Assembly (NCBI GenBank): GCA_025465535.1 | Contig: JAODMY010000023.1 | Coordinates: 1 to 53,933, forward strand | DNA: 53,933 nt | Direction of reading: 5' to 3' | DNA from: Glaciihabitans sp. | Lineage (GTDB): Bacteria; Actinomycetota; Actinomycetes; Actinomycetales; Microbacteriaceae | In this document: positions 23,125-31,160 of the stretch, piece by piece | How positions within the stretch are numbered: position 1 is the first letter of the stretch | Layout: each line of letters starts with the position of its first letter | Translations under genes and position numbers: made by a program | Notes under the pieces: generated by a model | Seen by the model: only the letters and a program-made list of their open reading frames with translations | Told to the model about the DNA's origin: nothing | Database searches by the model: none

Positions 23125-24770
23125 CGCCCTTCGAGCTCACCGCGTCTGGCACCTTCGACCGGGACGACGTTGTCGTTCGCAAGGGCCAGTTCACGCTGGT
23201 CAACGAGAACCTCACTCCGGGGCAAGCCACCATCGAAGACCTGTTGGCGATCGCAGATGCGCTGGAGCGTCACGGTATCGAGTTCCTGCTCGTGCGCGGA
23301 GATCGTAATCCGCACTTCCTCGCGGTCGACGTAAAGCGGCGCGCCGATGTCGCTCGTGCCCTCGCCGAGGCCTTCGTCAACGAGCCCTTCTATTCGAAGG
23401 CTCAGTATTCGAAGGCACAGAGGCACCGTGGCGCACGCGCGACGATCTCGGACGTACCCGGTCGGCGCGCGAAGCCGGTCCGCGAGACCGCGCTGTTCGT
23501 TGCGGATGGCAAGCTGTCCGCTTCGGGCAAGGCCCGCATCCTCTCCCTGTTCCGTCCGCGGATAGATCCGACCGGGCGCCTTCGCTATGGGGCTGCGCAC
23601 GGGGTGCGGCTCGAGTTCTGGAAGTTCGGCGTCGACGAGATCGTGGCGCCCGCCGCCAACTCGATCATGCGCTCGGTGTTGCCGCGACAGGAGGCCGTCG
23701 CTGCGACCGTCGACCTCTACGGCCGCGAGTGGGCGACGCTCGACGGCATGTTCGAGGCGCTCGCGAGCGACATCACGTTTGACATCGACATCGTGTTCTC
23801 CTGGGTCGATGGTTCCTCGGAGGATTTCCAGCGCGAGCGTGCCCAGCGGATGCAGACCTACGTCATCGGCGAGGGCGACGACTCCGAGGCGCGCTATCGC
23901 CAACTCGACGAGCTGAAATATGCGCTGCGGAGCGTGTACCTGTTCGCTCCGTGGATCCGGCACATCTTCATCGTGACCGATTCGCCGGTTCCGTCCTGGT
24001 TGGATGAGCACAGCCAGGTCACGATCGTTCGCAGCGAAGATTTCTTCGTGGATGCGGCCAACCTGCCCACTCACAATTCGCACGCCATCGAGAGCCAGCT
24101 GCAGCACATCCCCGGCCTGAGCGAGCACTTCCTCTACTCGAACGACGACATGTTCTTCGCCCGTCCGGTCCGGCCAGAGATTTTCTTTTCGCCCGGCGGC
24201 GTAACCAAGTTCATCGAGGCGGCAACCCGCATCGGGCTTGGCGAGAACACTCCGGAGCGCAGCGGGTTCGAGAACGCGGCACGGGTCAATCGCAACCTGC
24301 TTCGCGGACGTTTCGGGCGAGTCACGACTCGACACCTCGAGCACGCGCCGACCCCGCTGCGCAAGAGCGTGCTGTTCGAGATGGAGCGCGAGTTTCCAGA
24401 GGACTTCGCGCGCACGGCCGCGAGCCCTTTCCGTTCGAGCACAGATATTTCGGTCACGAACTCGCTGTACCACTACTACGCGCTCATGACAGGGCGAGCC
24501 GTCGTGCAGGTCAACGCGCGAGTGAAGTACGTCGAGACGACGCTGACCTCATCGCTGCGGCAGATGAGCTCGCTGTTGCGATCCCGCTCTGAGGACTTCT
24601 TCTGTCTCAACGACGGCAGCGCGCCAGAGATCTCGGTGACGACCCGCACCAGCGCGGTCCTCGATTTCCTGAACCGGTATTACCCGATCCCTGCACCGTG
24701 GGAAAAGCGGGATGGATTCGTCGAAACCGAAGAGCCGGCTACGCCGGAATCCGAATCGGCATCGTCATAG
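23121..24770 (+). CDS. Stealth-family (capsule-type) sugar-phosphate transferase
   Basis: 549 residues. Stealth conserved regions are visible: CR1 FDIDIVFSWVDGSSEDF near residue 220; CR2 RYRQLDELKYALRSVYLFAP and HIFIVTDSPVPSWL near 258-300; SNDDMFFARPV near 340; CR3 EHAPTPLRKSVLFEME near 410; and CR4 near the C-terminus. The family is linked to hexose-1-phosphate transfer in surface polysaccharides. The N-terminal 200 residues are an extra domain; a 15-bp duplication (23391-23420) encodes YSKAQ twice. ATG 23121 overlaps the helicase stop. The 3' end overlaps the convergent metallophosphoesterase by 32 bases. Confidence 0.9.
   Translation: MTPFELTASGTFDRDDVVVRKGQFTLVNENLTPGQATIEDLLAIADALERHGIEFLLVRGDRNPHFLAVDVKRRADVARALAEAFVNEPFYSKAQYSKAQRHRGARATISDVPGRRAKPVRETALFVADGKLSASGKARILSLFRPRIDPTGRLRYGAAHGVRLEFWKFGVDEIVAPAANSIMRSVLPRQEAVAATVDLYGREWATLDGMFEALASDITFDIDIVFSWVDGSSEDFQRERAQRMQTYVIGEGDDSEARYRQLDELKYALRSVYLFAPWIRHIFIVTDSPVPSWLDEHSQVTIVRSEDFFVDAANLPTHNSHAIESQLQHIPGLSEHFLYSNDDMFFARPVRPEIFFSPGGVTKFIEAATRIGLGENTPERSGFENAARVNRNLLRGRFGRVTTRHLEHAPTPLRKSVLFEMEREFPEDFARTAASPFRSSTDISVTNSLYHYYALMTGRAVVQVNARVKYVETTLTSSLRQMSSLLRSRSEDFFCLNDGSAPEISVTTRTSAVLDFLNRYYPIPAPWEKRDGFVETEEPATPESESASS
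23391..23420 (+). repeat. 15-bp in-frame duplication (YSKAQ twice)
   Basis: Copies 23391-23405 and 23406-23420 differ by one base inside the Stealth gene. Confidence 0.85.
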
Positions 24771-25719
24771 GGGGCTCAGGTGAGACCCTCTGGCTCACCG
24801 CATCGGCAATGACGACACCGGAGGCGGTAAGGCGCCGCTTGGTCTCCGCGGCATCCACGTAGTCGAGCGCCGCGTACTGCCCGATCGGGACGACAGAGTG
24901 CAGCACGGTGTTCGAGTACACGTGCACGAGGTTGAAGGCGCGCGCCCCGTCCCGTCCGCGGGTTCCGCCGACCGGCACGTTGAGATCCTGGGTGTAGCAG
25001 GTCGCCGACGCGACCGACACGGGGATGCCGGCGAAGACGCCGGTTGACGAGTAGTGCAGGTGTCCGGCAAGGATGCTGCGCACATCGCTGCCATCGAGCA
25101 CCTCGGCCAGCGCCGACTGCTCGCGCAGTTCGACGAGGGTCGCGAGGTCGAGGACGCTCGGGAGCGGCGGATGATGCATGGCAAGAATGGTTCCGTGTGG
25201 CGCGTCGACCGAGAGCTCTTCCGCGAGCCAGTCGAGTTGGGACGGCGTTACGACGCCCCAGTGTGAGCCGGGGACGGTCGAGTCGAGGGTGATGATCCGG
25301 AGCCCGCCAACGTCGTACACGCGATCGATGGGATTCGTCGTCGGCACTTCGCCGAACAGATGGCGGCGAAAGGATGCCCGCTCATCGTGATTTCCCATTA
25401 CCCAGATGACTTCGGCCCCGAGTCGCGCCGCCGCCGGTTCGACGATCGAGCGAAGCTTCTCGTACGCATCTGGTTCACCCTTATCGGCGAGGTCGCCAGT
25501 GAAGATGATGGCCTCGGGCCGGCCCGCGGACGCCTCGAGCTCATCGAAGAGCTCGCGAAGGTGAGTCTCGCTGTCGACGCGACCGTAGAGCTGGCCATCG
25601 GGGAGATGGCTGTCCGCACCAAGCAGATGCGTGTCGCTGAGATGGAGCAGGAAGTGGTCCGGCCGAGGATGTTCGGCGATTCGGATGGTCACGGGCCTTC
25701 GATTCGAGTTGTGTTGCAC
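24739..25719 (-). CDS. Calcineurin-like metallophosphoesterase (CpdA-like)
   Basis: 326-residue di-metal phosphoesterase. Motifs in order: LHLSDTHLLG, FTGDLADKGEPDAY, WVMGNHDERASF, ILAMHHPPLP and AGHLHYSSTG, the complete set for the 3',5'-cyclic nucleotide phosphodiesterase class III fold; cAMP or another phosphoester is the likely substrate but cannot be fixed. No signal peptide. GTG 25719 is used; an 8-bp-armed inverted repeat lies 14 bases upstream. It converges on, and overlaps, the Stealth gene. Confidence 0.9.
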   Translation of the reverse strand: MQHNSNRRPVTIRIAEHPRPDHFLLHLSDTHLLGADSHLPDGQLYGRVDSETHLRELFDELEASAGRPEAIIFTGDLADKGEPDAYEKLRSIVEPAAARLGAEVIWVMGNHDERASFRRHLFGEVPTTNPIDRVYDVGGLRIITLDSTVPGSHWGVVTPSQLDWLAEELSVDAPHGTILAMHHPPLPSVLDLATLVELREQSALAEVLDGSDVRSILAGHLHYSSTGVFAGIPVSVASATCYTQDLNVPVGGTRGRDGARAFNLVHVYSNTVLHSVVPIGQYAALDYVDAAETKRRLTASGVVIADAVSQRVSPEPPMTMPIRIPA

Positions 25720-25732
25720 CGAGTGTGCTAAC

Positions 25733-25755
25733 TGTCTATGCGAACAACATAGACA
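25733..25755. promoter_or_regulatory. 23-bp inverted repeat upstream of the metallophosphoesterase
   Basis: TGTCTATG (25733-25740) and CATAGACA (25748-25755) are perfect 8-bp arms around 7 bases. The size and location, just before the start, suggest a repressor operator or a 5'-end hairpin. Confidence 0.5.
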
Positions 25756-25842
25756 AGCAAACTTGTGAGATTACACAACACATTCGAGCACCACTGTCTT
25801 AACGATTAGTTGCCGCCACGCGGCAGAATCGAGAACAGGATC

Positions 25843-25866
25843 AAAAAAGGCCGCAATTGAGTGCGG
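25843..25866 (-). terminator. Rho-independent terminator of the DksA-like gene
   Basis: On the minus strand CCGCA (25866-25862 complement), a 6-base loop, TGCGG, CC and six T (25848-25843). It lies about 85 bases past the DksA-like stop. The stem is only 5 bp, but the T-run is clear. A second perfect 6-bp hairpin without T-run is at 25811-25825. Confidence 0.6.
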
Positions 25867-25950
25867 AATCGACCGTGCGGCGCGCGTTATCGACCGCGTC
25901 GCGTGGGTCGGCCATTTTAAGCCGGCTGGGTGTGAGTCAGCTGGGCCGGA

Positions 25951-26346
25951 CTAGCGCACGTGCTCGGCGCACCGGATGCACAGCGACGCCTGGGGACGAA
26001 CCTGCAGTCGGCCGAGAGCGATCTCGCCGCCGCACTTGGTGCAGAGTCCGTATGTGCCTTGATCCATCCGCAGGAGCGCGGCGTCGATGTCCTGGAGGTG
26101 CTGCTCGGACTGGCGAAGCATCGCGGAAGCCTGAGAGCGTTCGAAGGCTAGCGTCGGGCCCTCTGGGTCGTTCTCGTCGTCGGTCGGCGCATCGTAGCGG
26201 GCTGAGACGAAGGCATCCAGCTCTCCGGCGGTTCGTTCAATGACGAGCCGAGTCTGCTCACGGTCGCCGGCGAGGTGACCGCGCAGACGCGCGCGCTGTC
26301 GAGAATTCAACGTTTGCTTGTGGGGGGTAGTTGTTCGAGCGGTCAT
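25951..26346 (-). CDS. DksA/TraR-family zinc-finger protein
   Basis: 131-residue protein with a long helical N-terminal hairpin and a C-terminal C4 zinc finger: C102-x2-C105 ... C123-x2-C126, with YGLCTKCGGEI and SLCIRC. DksA-type proteins act on RNA polymerase in the secondary channel; the acidic coiled-coil tip residues (DxxDxA of DksA) are not obvious, so a DksA-like regulator of unknown target is the safest call. Start taken as ATG 26346 (MTARTTT); ATG 26370 is also possible and neither has a good Shine-Dalgarno. Monocistronic, followed by a terminator. Confidence 0.88.
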   Translation of the reverse strand: MTARTTTPHKQTLNSRQRARLRGHLAGDREQTRLVIERTAGELDAFVSARYDAPTDDENDPEGPTLAFERSQASAMLRQSEQHLQDIDAALLRMDQGTYGLCTKCGGEIALGRLQVRPQASLCIRCAEHVR

Positions 26347-26464
26347 TGGACGTTCTGCGATCCCGGACATGAGACGAGTAAAGCCTCCGGCCAACGGAGC
26401 TGAAAGCCCTTGCGTGATTTCTTTGGATGGGCTAGCGGCCCGCATTTGGGCGGATTCCCCCGCC

Positions 26465-27841
26465 TCAGGGTGTCGCGCAGTGTGCCAGCCGTCGGACGGC
26501 TTCGACCGGAATAGCGATCCAGTCCGGTCGGTTTCGCGCTTCGTAGACGGCTTCGTAGAGTGCCTTGTCGATTTCGAAGGCATCGACCACCTCGCGGCGC
26601 AGGCGCAAGTTCACGCCCGACCGCGCGATGTAGCCGTCGATGAAGGCGTGTCGAGCGGCGGGGGCCCATGCTTCGACGCTCTCGGCTGGTCCGGTTCCGC
26701 CGCCGGTCTGCGCGACCGACCCGGCGGCATAGTCGAATGAGCGGAGCATGCCCGCGACGTCTCGCAGCGTCACATCCAGTTCCGATCGCTCGGTCATCGA
26801 TCGAAGCGGTTCACCCTCGAAGTCGACGATTACCCAGCCGCGACCCGGTACGTCGAGGACCTGCCCGAGGTGATAGTCGCCGTGGATGCGCTGCAGCGGC
26901 GGCCACGGTGCCGTGCGGGCCAACTCGAACAGGCGCTCGATTGAGGATCGGCAATCCTCGAGGGCGGGGACCTCGCAAAGGGCGAGATTGAGCCGCGCGC
27001 GCATCCCCGCGAGGATCGAATCGATGTCGGCGGCCGTCGGCAGCCGGGTCGGCAACACCTCGGAGAGGGTCGCATGCACAGCCGCGGTCGCCTCACCGAG
27101 CGTGCGTGCGCGCTCGGCAAAGTCCTGGCCCGTTCGGGCCGCCAGCAGCGCCACGCGCCAGGCGTCTTCCGCGCCCGGCAGGAACTCCTGCGCGAAGGCG
27201 AGGTGACCGCGGGCGATCCCGTCGGGTCGGCCACTGTCGGGCCACTGCCCGGAGAGGAATCCCACGGAGGTCGGAACGAGAAGGGAGCCAGCGGCCGCGA
27301 TCGCGGACTGCAGTACGACATCCGGGTTATCTCCGTTGTGCAGGGCACGAAACACCTTGAGGATCACGGGCGTGCCGTTTTCGACCCGACAAATGATCGA
27401 CGTGTTGGACTGCTCGCCGCGGAGGACGGCTGAGTCAGAGATGACCAGCGGGGGAGTGCCCGGCTGGCGATGTCCGCGCGCGCCGCCCACCTCGTCCTCG
27501 GACAGGATCAGCCCGAGGATTGCGAGCGCGTATGCGGGATCGTGTGGCGCGTCGTAGATGTATCGTCCACCGGCCGTTCCGATCGGCGCCAGGGACGGGA
27601 GTGGTGTGATTCGCTCGGTGAGTGGAACCTGGTACAGCGTCGCCCGGTCGACGCCGCGATCGAGGATGTAGTGGGTCGAGATTCGGACGTCGCCATGGTC
27701 GATCGACCAGCCACCGATGCGTTCGAGCCGGGGAACGGTTGTTTTCGCGCCGTACCAGCGTTGCTCGGCCACCCAGTCGGCGAGGCCAGCGGGCAGGGCG
27801 TCGGACAGTACGGCAATGTCTGGTCCGGAAGTCTCGCTCAT
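26465..27841 (-). CDS. mak: Maltokinase (phosphotransferase with N-terminal cap)
   Basis: 458-residue ATP-dependent maltose 1-kinase-like enzyme. The N-terminal cap has WVAEQRWYGAK, common to maltokinases; the APH-type kinase lobe shows the catalytic RIHGDYHLGQVL and the metal-binding VIVDFEGEP, a motif that separates maltokinases from antibiotic kinases. Maltose 1-phosphate feeds GlgE alpha-glucan synthesis; in many actinobacteria mak is fused or adjacent to treS, but no such gene is here. ATG 27841 has TAGGGT 6 bases upstream, pointing to leaderless expression. Confidence 0.9.
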   Translation of the reverse strand: MSETSGPDIAVLSDALPAGLADWVAEQRWYGAKTTVPRLERIGGWSIDHGDVRISTHYILDRGVDRATLYQVPLTERITPLPSLAPIGTAGGRYIYDAPHDPAYALAILGLILSEDEVGGARGHRQPGTPPLVISDSAVLRGEQSNTSIICRVENGTPVILKVFRALHNGDNPDVVLQSAIAAAGSLLVPTSVGFLSGQWPDSGRPDGIARGHLAFAQEFLPGAEDAWRVALLAARTGQDFAERARTLGEATAAVHATLSEVLPTRLPTAADIDSILAGMRARLNLALCEVPALEDCRSSIERLFELARTAPWPPLQRIHGDYHLGQVLDVPGRGWVIVDFEGEPLRSMTERSELDVTLRDVAGMLRSFDYAAGSVAQTGGGTGPAESVEAWAPAARHAFIDGYIARSGVNLRLRREVVDAFEIDKALYEAVYEARNRPDWIAIPVEAVRRLAHCATP

Positions 27842-27853
27842 TGTCCGACCCTA
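27839..27853 (-). promoter_or_regulatory. Leaderless promoter -10 of mak
   Basis: Minus strand TAGGGT (27853-27848), 6 bases, then ATG 27841. Confidence 0.7.
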
Positions 27854-28004
27854 CGCCAGCGATGATTCTGACTCCATAGTTAGCGGTGCTAATGACCCCC
27901 GGTCGGGGGCGCCCCGCACTGGGGGCAGCGACGTATCGGCAGGCGGCCGTAGGGTTCTAACAGCACCACAGGGGGACACTTGGGTGCGGCGGCTCGGCAG
28001 AGGC

Positions 28005-28035
28005 ACCGGAAAATTACGGGGGTAACTTTTCCGGT
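28005..28035 (-). terminator. Long hairpin between pabC-like gene and mak
   Basis: Outer arms ACCGGAAAA (28005-28013) and TTTTCCGGT (28027-28035), inner arms TTAC (28014-28017) and GTAA (28022-28025), a 4-base loop and one bulged base. It begins 67 bases past the stop of the pabC-like gene and most likely ends its transcript. A second C5/G5 hairpin lies at 27896-27909. Confidence 0.5.
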
Positions 28036-28101
28036 TTTGGCTCTCGCACTTTCGATGCCGCCGCCCCTTCTCCCGTTCCAGCTTCGTTCTCGTAGTCCGA
28101 T

Positions 28102-28998
28102 CTACTCGGTTCGCGCAAGCAGAAAAGCATTGATCTGCGCGCTCAGCTCGCGATCGATTGGATGCGTGCGCCCATCGAACTCGCGGATGGGGGCAGCCTG
28201 GCGTCCGCTCGATACCAGCCAGATCGCATCCGTCTGTTCGAGCTGTGCCGGCGTCAGCATCTCGAATCCGGTTTCCATGCCGCGCTTCTGCGCCCAACCG
28301 AAGATGTCGCCCTGTGTCGTTCCCTCGAGGATGCCGAGGCCAACCCCCGGGGTGAGCAGCGAGTTGCCACGCCTGAAGAGGACGGTCGAGGTCGGGCCCT
28401 CCAGGATGAAGCCGTCAGAGCTCACGAAGATCACGTCGTCTGCTCCGCGGCGCGCTGCCTCGCGGAGCACGGCGCGATTGATGGCATAGGAGAGTGTCTT
28501 CGCACCGCTGAGCAGCCAGGGAGAGGTCTGTTCGACGTCTGCGCGATATCCGCGGTCGAGTGTGACGACGCCGATGCCGAGTTCGCGCGCGGCGCTGTAG
28601 TCCGGCGATTGCCAGGCATAGGCCCACCCGGTCGGGCGCGCCTCCGGATCGCCCTCGACGCCGCGGGTCATGACCGCCTTGACGACGCCCTCGGGCATCG
28701 GGTCGAGGGCGGCAGCGACCGCGAAGACTGCCGCACGCCAGGCCTCGAGATCAGGAGCCGGCAGGTCGAGTTTCTTTGCGGATGCGGCGAATCGCCTCAG
28801 GTGCGCGTCGACCGCGTGCGGTTTCCCGCCGCTCACGCTGAAGGATTCGAAGATTCCGTCGCCGCGCGTGGCCGCGAGGTCGAGCACCGTGAGGTGGGGG
28901 GCGGAGGGGTCAACGAGGCTGAAGGCCGGTGCACCGTGCTCGTGCGGGGGAACATCGAGCGACGGCTGGTTGAGGAGGGCAAGAACGGTCTCTGACAT
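28102..28998 (-). CDS. pabC: Class IV aminotransferase, aminodeoxychorismate lyase-like
   Basis: 298-residue PLP enzyme of fold type IV. PLP lysine K167 in LLSGAKTLSYAINRA, followed by ARRGADDVIFVSSDGFILEGPTS (given by its ends), where the Glu of LEGPTS contacts the cofactor. The family includes 4-amino-4-deoxychorismate lyase (folate), D-amino acid and branched-chain transaminases; the order and length best fit aminodeoxychorismate lyase, but no pabA/pabB is nearby. Start ATG 28998 chosen over the longer frame because GAGAAT lies 6 bases upstream. Confidence 0.82.
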   Translation of the reverse strand: MSETVLALLNQPSLDVPPHEHGAPAFSLVDPSAPHLTVLDLAATRGDGIFESFSVSGGKPHAVDAHLRRFAASAKKLDLPAPDLEAWRAAVFAVAAALDPMPEGVVKAVMTRGVEGDPEARPTGWAYAWQSPDYSAARELGIGVVTLDRGYRADVEQTSPWLLSGAKTLSYAINRAVLREAARRGADDVIFVSSDGFILEGPTSTVLFRRGNSLLTPGVGLGILEGTTQGDIFGWAQKRGMETGFEMLTPAQLEQTDAIWLVSSGRQAAPIREFDGRTHPIDRELSAQINAFLLARTE

Positions 28999-29127
28999 GT
29001 CCCCATTCTCGCGGGTGGGACCGTCTTCGCACGCTGTCGTCTCCTGCACCGATCCCGTGTCGTGAGCGCCATCCCCGGATCCTCGGTTCCCGCATCCGGG
29101 GTCCGGTGCGATCGGCAGGCTGGCATC

Positions 29128-29553
29128 ATGACTACAACGACAATCGACGAGGCGCGACAGGCGCCACTGATCACGGACGAGGACATCAGGCGACGCGTCG
29201 CCGAGCTCATCGGGCGGGCAAACATCCGCCAGCTCTGGCTGCTCTTCCTTGACAGCGAAAACGTCCAGCTGCCCATGCTTATCCCGATCGACGGTCTCCC
29301 TGCCGAACCTACCGAAGAGCAGACCGCGCGCGTCGTTACGAACATTGCCGAACTCATGGGCGATATCGAGGCCTCATCGATTGTGACGGTCTGGGAGCGT
29401 TACGGCGCTCCAAAACTGACCGCCCAGGACGCCGCCTGGGCTCGCTCGTTGCACCAGACCTGCCGAGCGCAGGGCATCACTCTTCGGGCAATGCTGCTCT
29501 CGCACCGCACCGGAGTCAGTTGGATCGCGGCAGCCGACTTCGAACTCGCCTGA
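29128..29553 (+). CDS. Conserved hypothetical cytoplasmic protein
   Basis: 141 residues, no membrane segment or signal peptide. A mixed alpha/beta sequence with LWLLFLDSENVQLPMLIPID in the first half and an IVTVWERYG...AWARSLHQTCRAQGITLRAM stretch (ends given) in the second. I do not recognise a catalytic motif; the pattern of a strand-loop-strand beginning LFLDSE suggests a stand-alone domain shared among actinobacteria. ATG 29128 has CAGGCT 6 bases upstream. Converges with a DUF2510 gene across a 17-bp repeat array. Confidence 0.75.
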   Translation: MTTTTIDEARQAPLITDEDIRRRVAELIGRANIRQLWLLFLDSENVQLPMLIPIDGLPAEPTEEQTARVVTNIAELMGDIEASSIVTVWERYGAPKLTAQDAAWARSLHQTCRAQGITLRAMLLSHRTGVSWIAAADFELA

Positions 29554-29562
29554 ATTATCTGA

Positions 29563-29657
29563 GCAGTTTGATTATTCGGGCAGTTTGATTATTCGGGCAG
29601 TCCGACTATTCGGGCAGTCCGATTATTCCGGCGGCCCGACTATCCGGGCAGTCCGAC
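29563..29657. repeat. 17-bp tandem repeat, 5 copies plus a partial
   Basis: Units at 29563, 29580, 29597, 29614 and 29631 (consensus GCAGTCCGATTATTCGG), with a partial one from 29648. The unit at 29631 and the partial one contain the last codons and the TAG stop of the minus-strand DUF2510 gene, so the array looks like outward copying of that gene's end. Confidence 0.9.
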
Positions 29658-31040
29658 GATGAGCGGTTGATGCGTGAGGAGGCCGTAGCTGAGGATTCCG
29701 ATGATTGCCAGAAGGAAGCAGACGAACCAGACGACGAGGCCCGGACCGCCGCTGCTCGATTCGCGACGCATCACGCCCGCGCGCATGATCAGGTAGACCG
29801 GAGCGGTGAGCGCCGCCCAGGCCCAGGGGAGCGGAGCCTCGAATCCGAGAATGACGAGGCGACTCCGGTCCGCCACGGCGAACAGCAACACGAGGAGATA
29901 GGGCACCACGACGGCAATCACGAGCATCCAGGCGGCCGGATTGCCGCCGCTCGTCGCAGACACCAAAGCAATCGCAATGGCGGCGATCAGCGGAGAGACG
30001 GCGATGAGCCAGAGCCACGGCGTCGACGAGTTCTCGACTGGTGCGGGCGCATTCAGGCGGCGACCGTCCCCGGAACGTCGTCCGCTAGGGGTCAGTCCCC
30101 ACTGTCCGGCGGAGGCAGCATCCGCTGTAGCGGAAAGAGGTGCCGAATCAGTGGCGGCCGGCGCGGGGGCGAAGGCGCCTGCAGTGAATGTGTCAGCGAT
30201 GTTGGTGCCGGCTGTGTTGGTGTCGGCTATTTCGGTGTCACTGTTGTCGGTTTCAGCCGTGCCCCGGTCAGCTGTATCGGTTGTATCGGTGCTGTTGCCA
30301 GTGTCCGCGTTATCGATACCCAGTGCCTGGGCGCCGAAGAGAGCATCCAGTCCCGATTCCGGTTCCACGTCCTGGACGGACAGATCCCATGCTCTCGTCG
30401 GAACGGCGGGAGTGACAGGCTGCGCGGATTCGACCGAATGCACGGGCAGATCCGACTGGATCGGGAGATCCGGCTGCAGCGTCCGCGCCGGCTGGTTCCA
30501 GGCATTCTGCTCGATCGAGGGTTCAATGAGCGCGGGCTGCACGGCGTCGTCGTGCACGGGATCCGCCTCTTGTGATGCAGCTTCTCGTGAAGCCGCCTGG
30601 TCTTGTGAGGCTGCCCGGGCGGCCTGTTGCGCCGCGAGATCCGCGGTGGCGCGCTGCTCGTACAGCGACGGCTGGGCGGTCTGTCCAACTGCGGCATTCG
30701 CACCGGCATTCGCACCGGCATCCGCGGACGCCTCGCGAAGAGCGCGGCGAGACGGCAGCGCGCCCGTGGCAGAAGTCTCGGTAACCGGCGCGCTCGTCAC
30801 GACCGGGACTGAGGCCTGGGCTGGTTCGACTGCCGGCTCGACGGTTGACTCATCCGTCGGCTGGGCGGTTTGTTCACCGGTGGCCGCCTGCGTGGCCTGC
30901 GTGGCGGGAGCGCTCTTCGGCGAAACGTGTTCGGTCCAGGCCTCGCCGCTCCACCAGCGCAGTTGCCGGGGGTCGTGCGGATCCGCGTACCAACCGGGTG
31001 CAGCAGTGCCGCCGGTACCAGACGCAGTGGTTTCTGACAC
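29640..31040 (-). CDS. DUF2510 membrane protein with long low-complexity linker
   Basis: 466 residues. The N-terminal DUF2510 motif reads GWYADPHDPRQLRWWSGEAW (about residues 16-35). About 270 residues of Ala/Thr/Gln/Asp-rich low complexity follow, including repeated ADT-type units (encoded around 30180-30300) and an ANAGANA repeat from a 12-bp duplication near 30691-30720. The last 130 residues hold about four hydrophobic segments and a short tail ending LPG. DUF2510 proteins are actinobacterial surface-associated proteins of unknown role. GTG 31040 lacks a clear Shine-Dalgarno. A related protein is encoded immediately upstream. Confidence 0.85.
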   Translation of the reverse strand: MSETTASGTGGTAAPGWYADPHDPRQLRWWSGEAWTEHVSPKSAPATQATQAATGEQTAQPTDESTVEPAVEPAQASVPVVTSAPVTETSATGALPSRRALREASADAGANAGANAAVGQTAQPSLYEQRATADLAAQQAARAASQDQAASREAASQEADPVHDDAVQPALIEPSIEQNAWNQPARTLQPDLPIQSDLPVHSVESAQPVTPAVPTRAWDLSVQDVEPESGLDALFGAQALGIDNADTGNSTDTTDTADRGTAETDNSDTEIADTNTAGTNIADTFTAGAFAPAPAATDSAPLSATADAASAGQWGLTPSGRRSGDGRRLNAPAPVENSSTPWLWLIAVSPLIAAIAIALVSATSGGNPAAWMLVIAVVVPYLLVLLFAVADRSRLVILGFEAPLPWAWAALTAPVYLIMRAGVMRRESSSGGPGLVVWFVCFLLAIIGILSYGLLTHQPLIVGLPG

Positions 31041-31160
31041 GAGGTTAACCGCCTTCGGGGTGGCTTCGAAACGCCCGATCTCAGTCTGAGGCCGGAATCT
31101 TCGGGAATTAGGGCTTCCCTGCCAAAACGTTACTACCCGGCGCCCGCAAACTTCGTAAGG

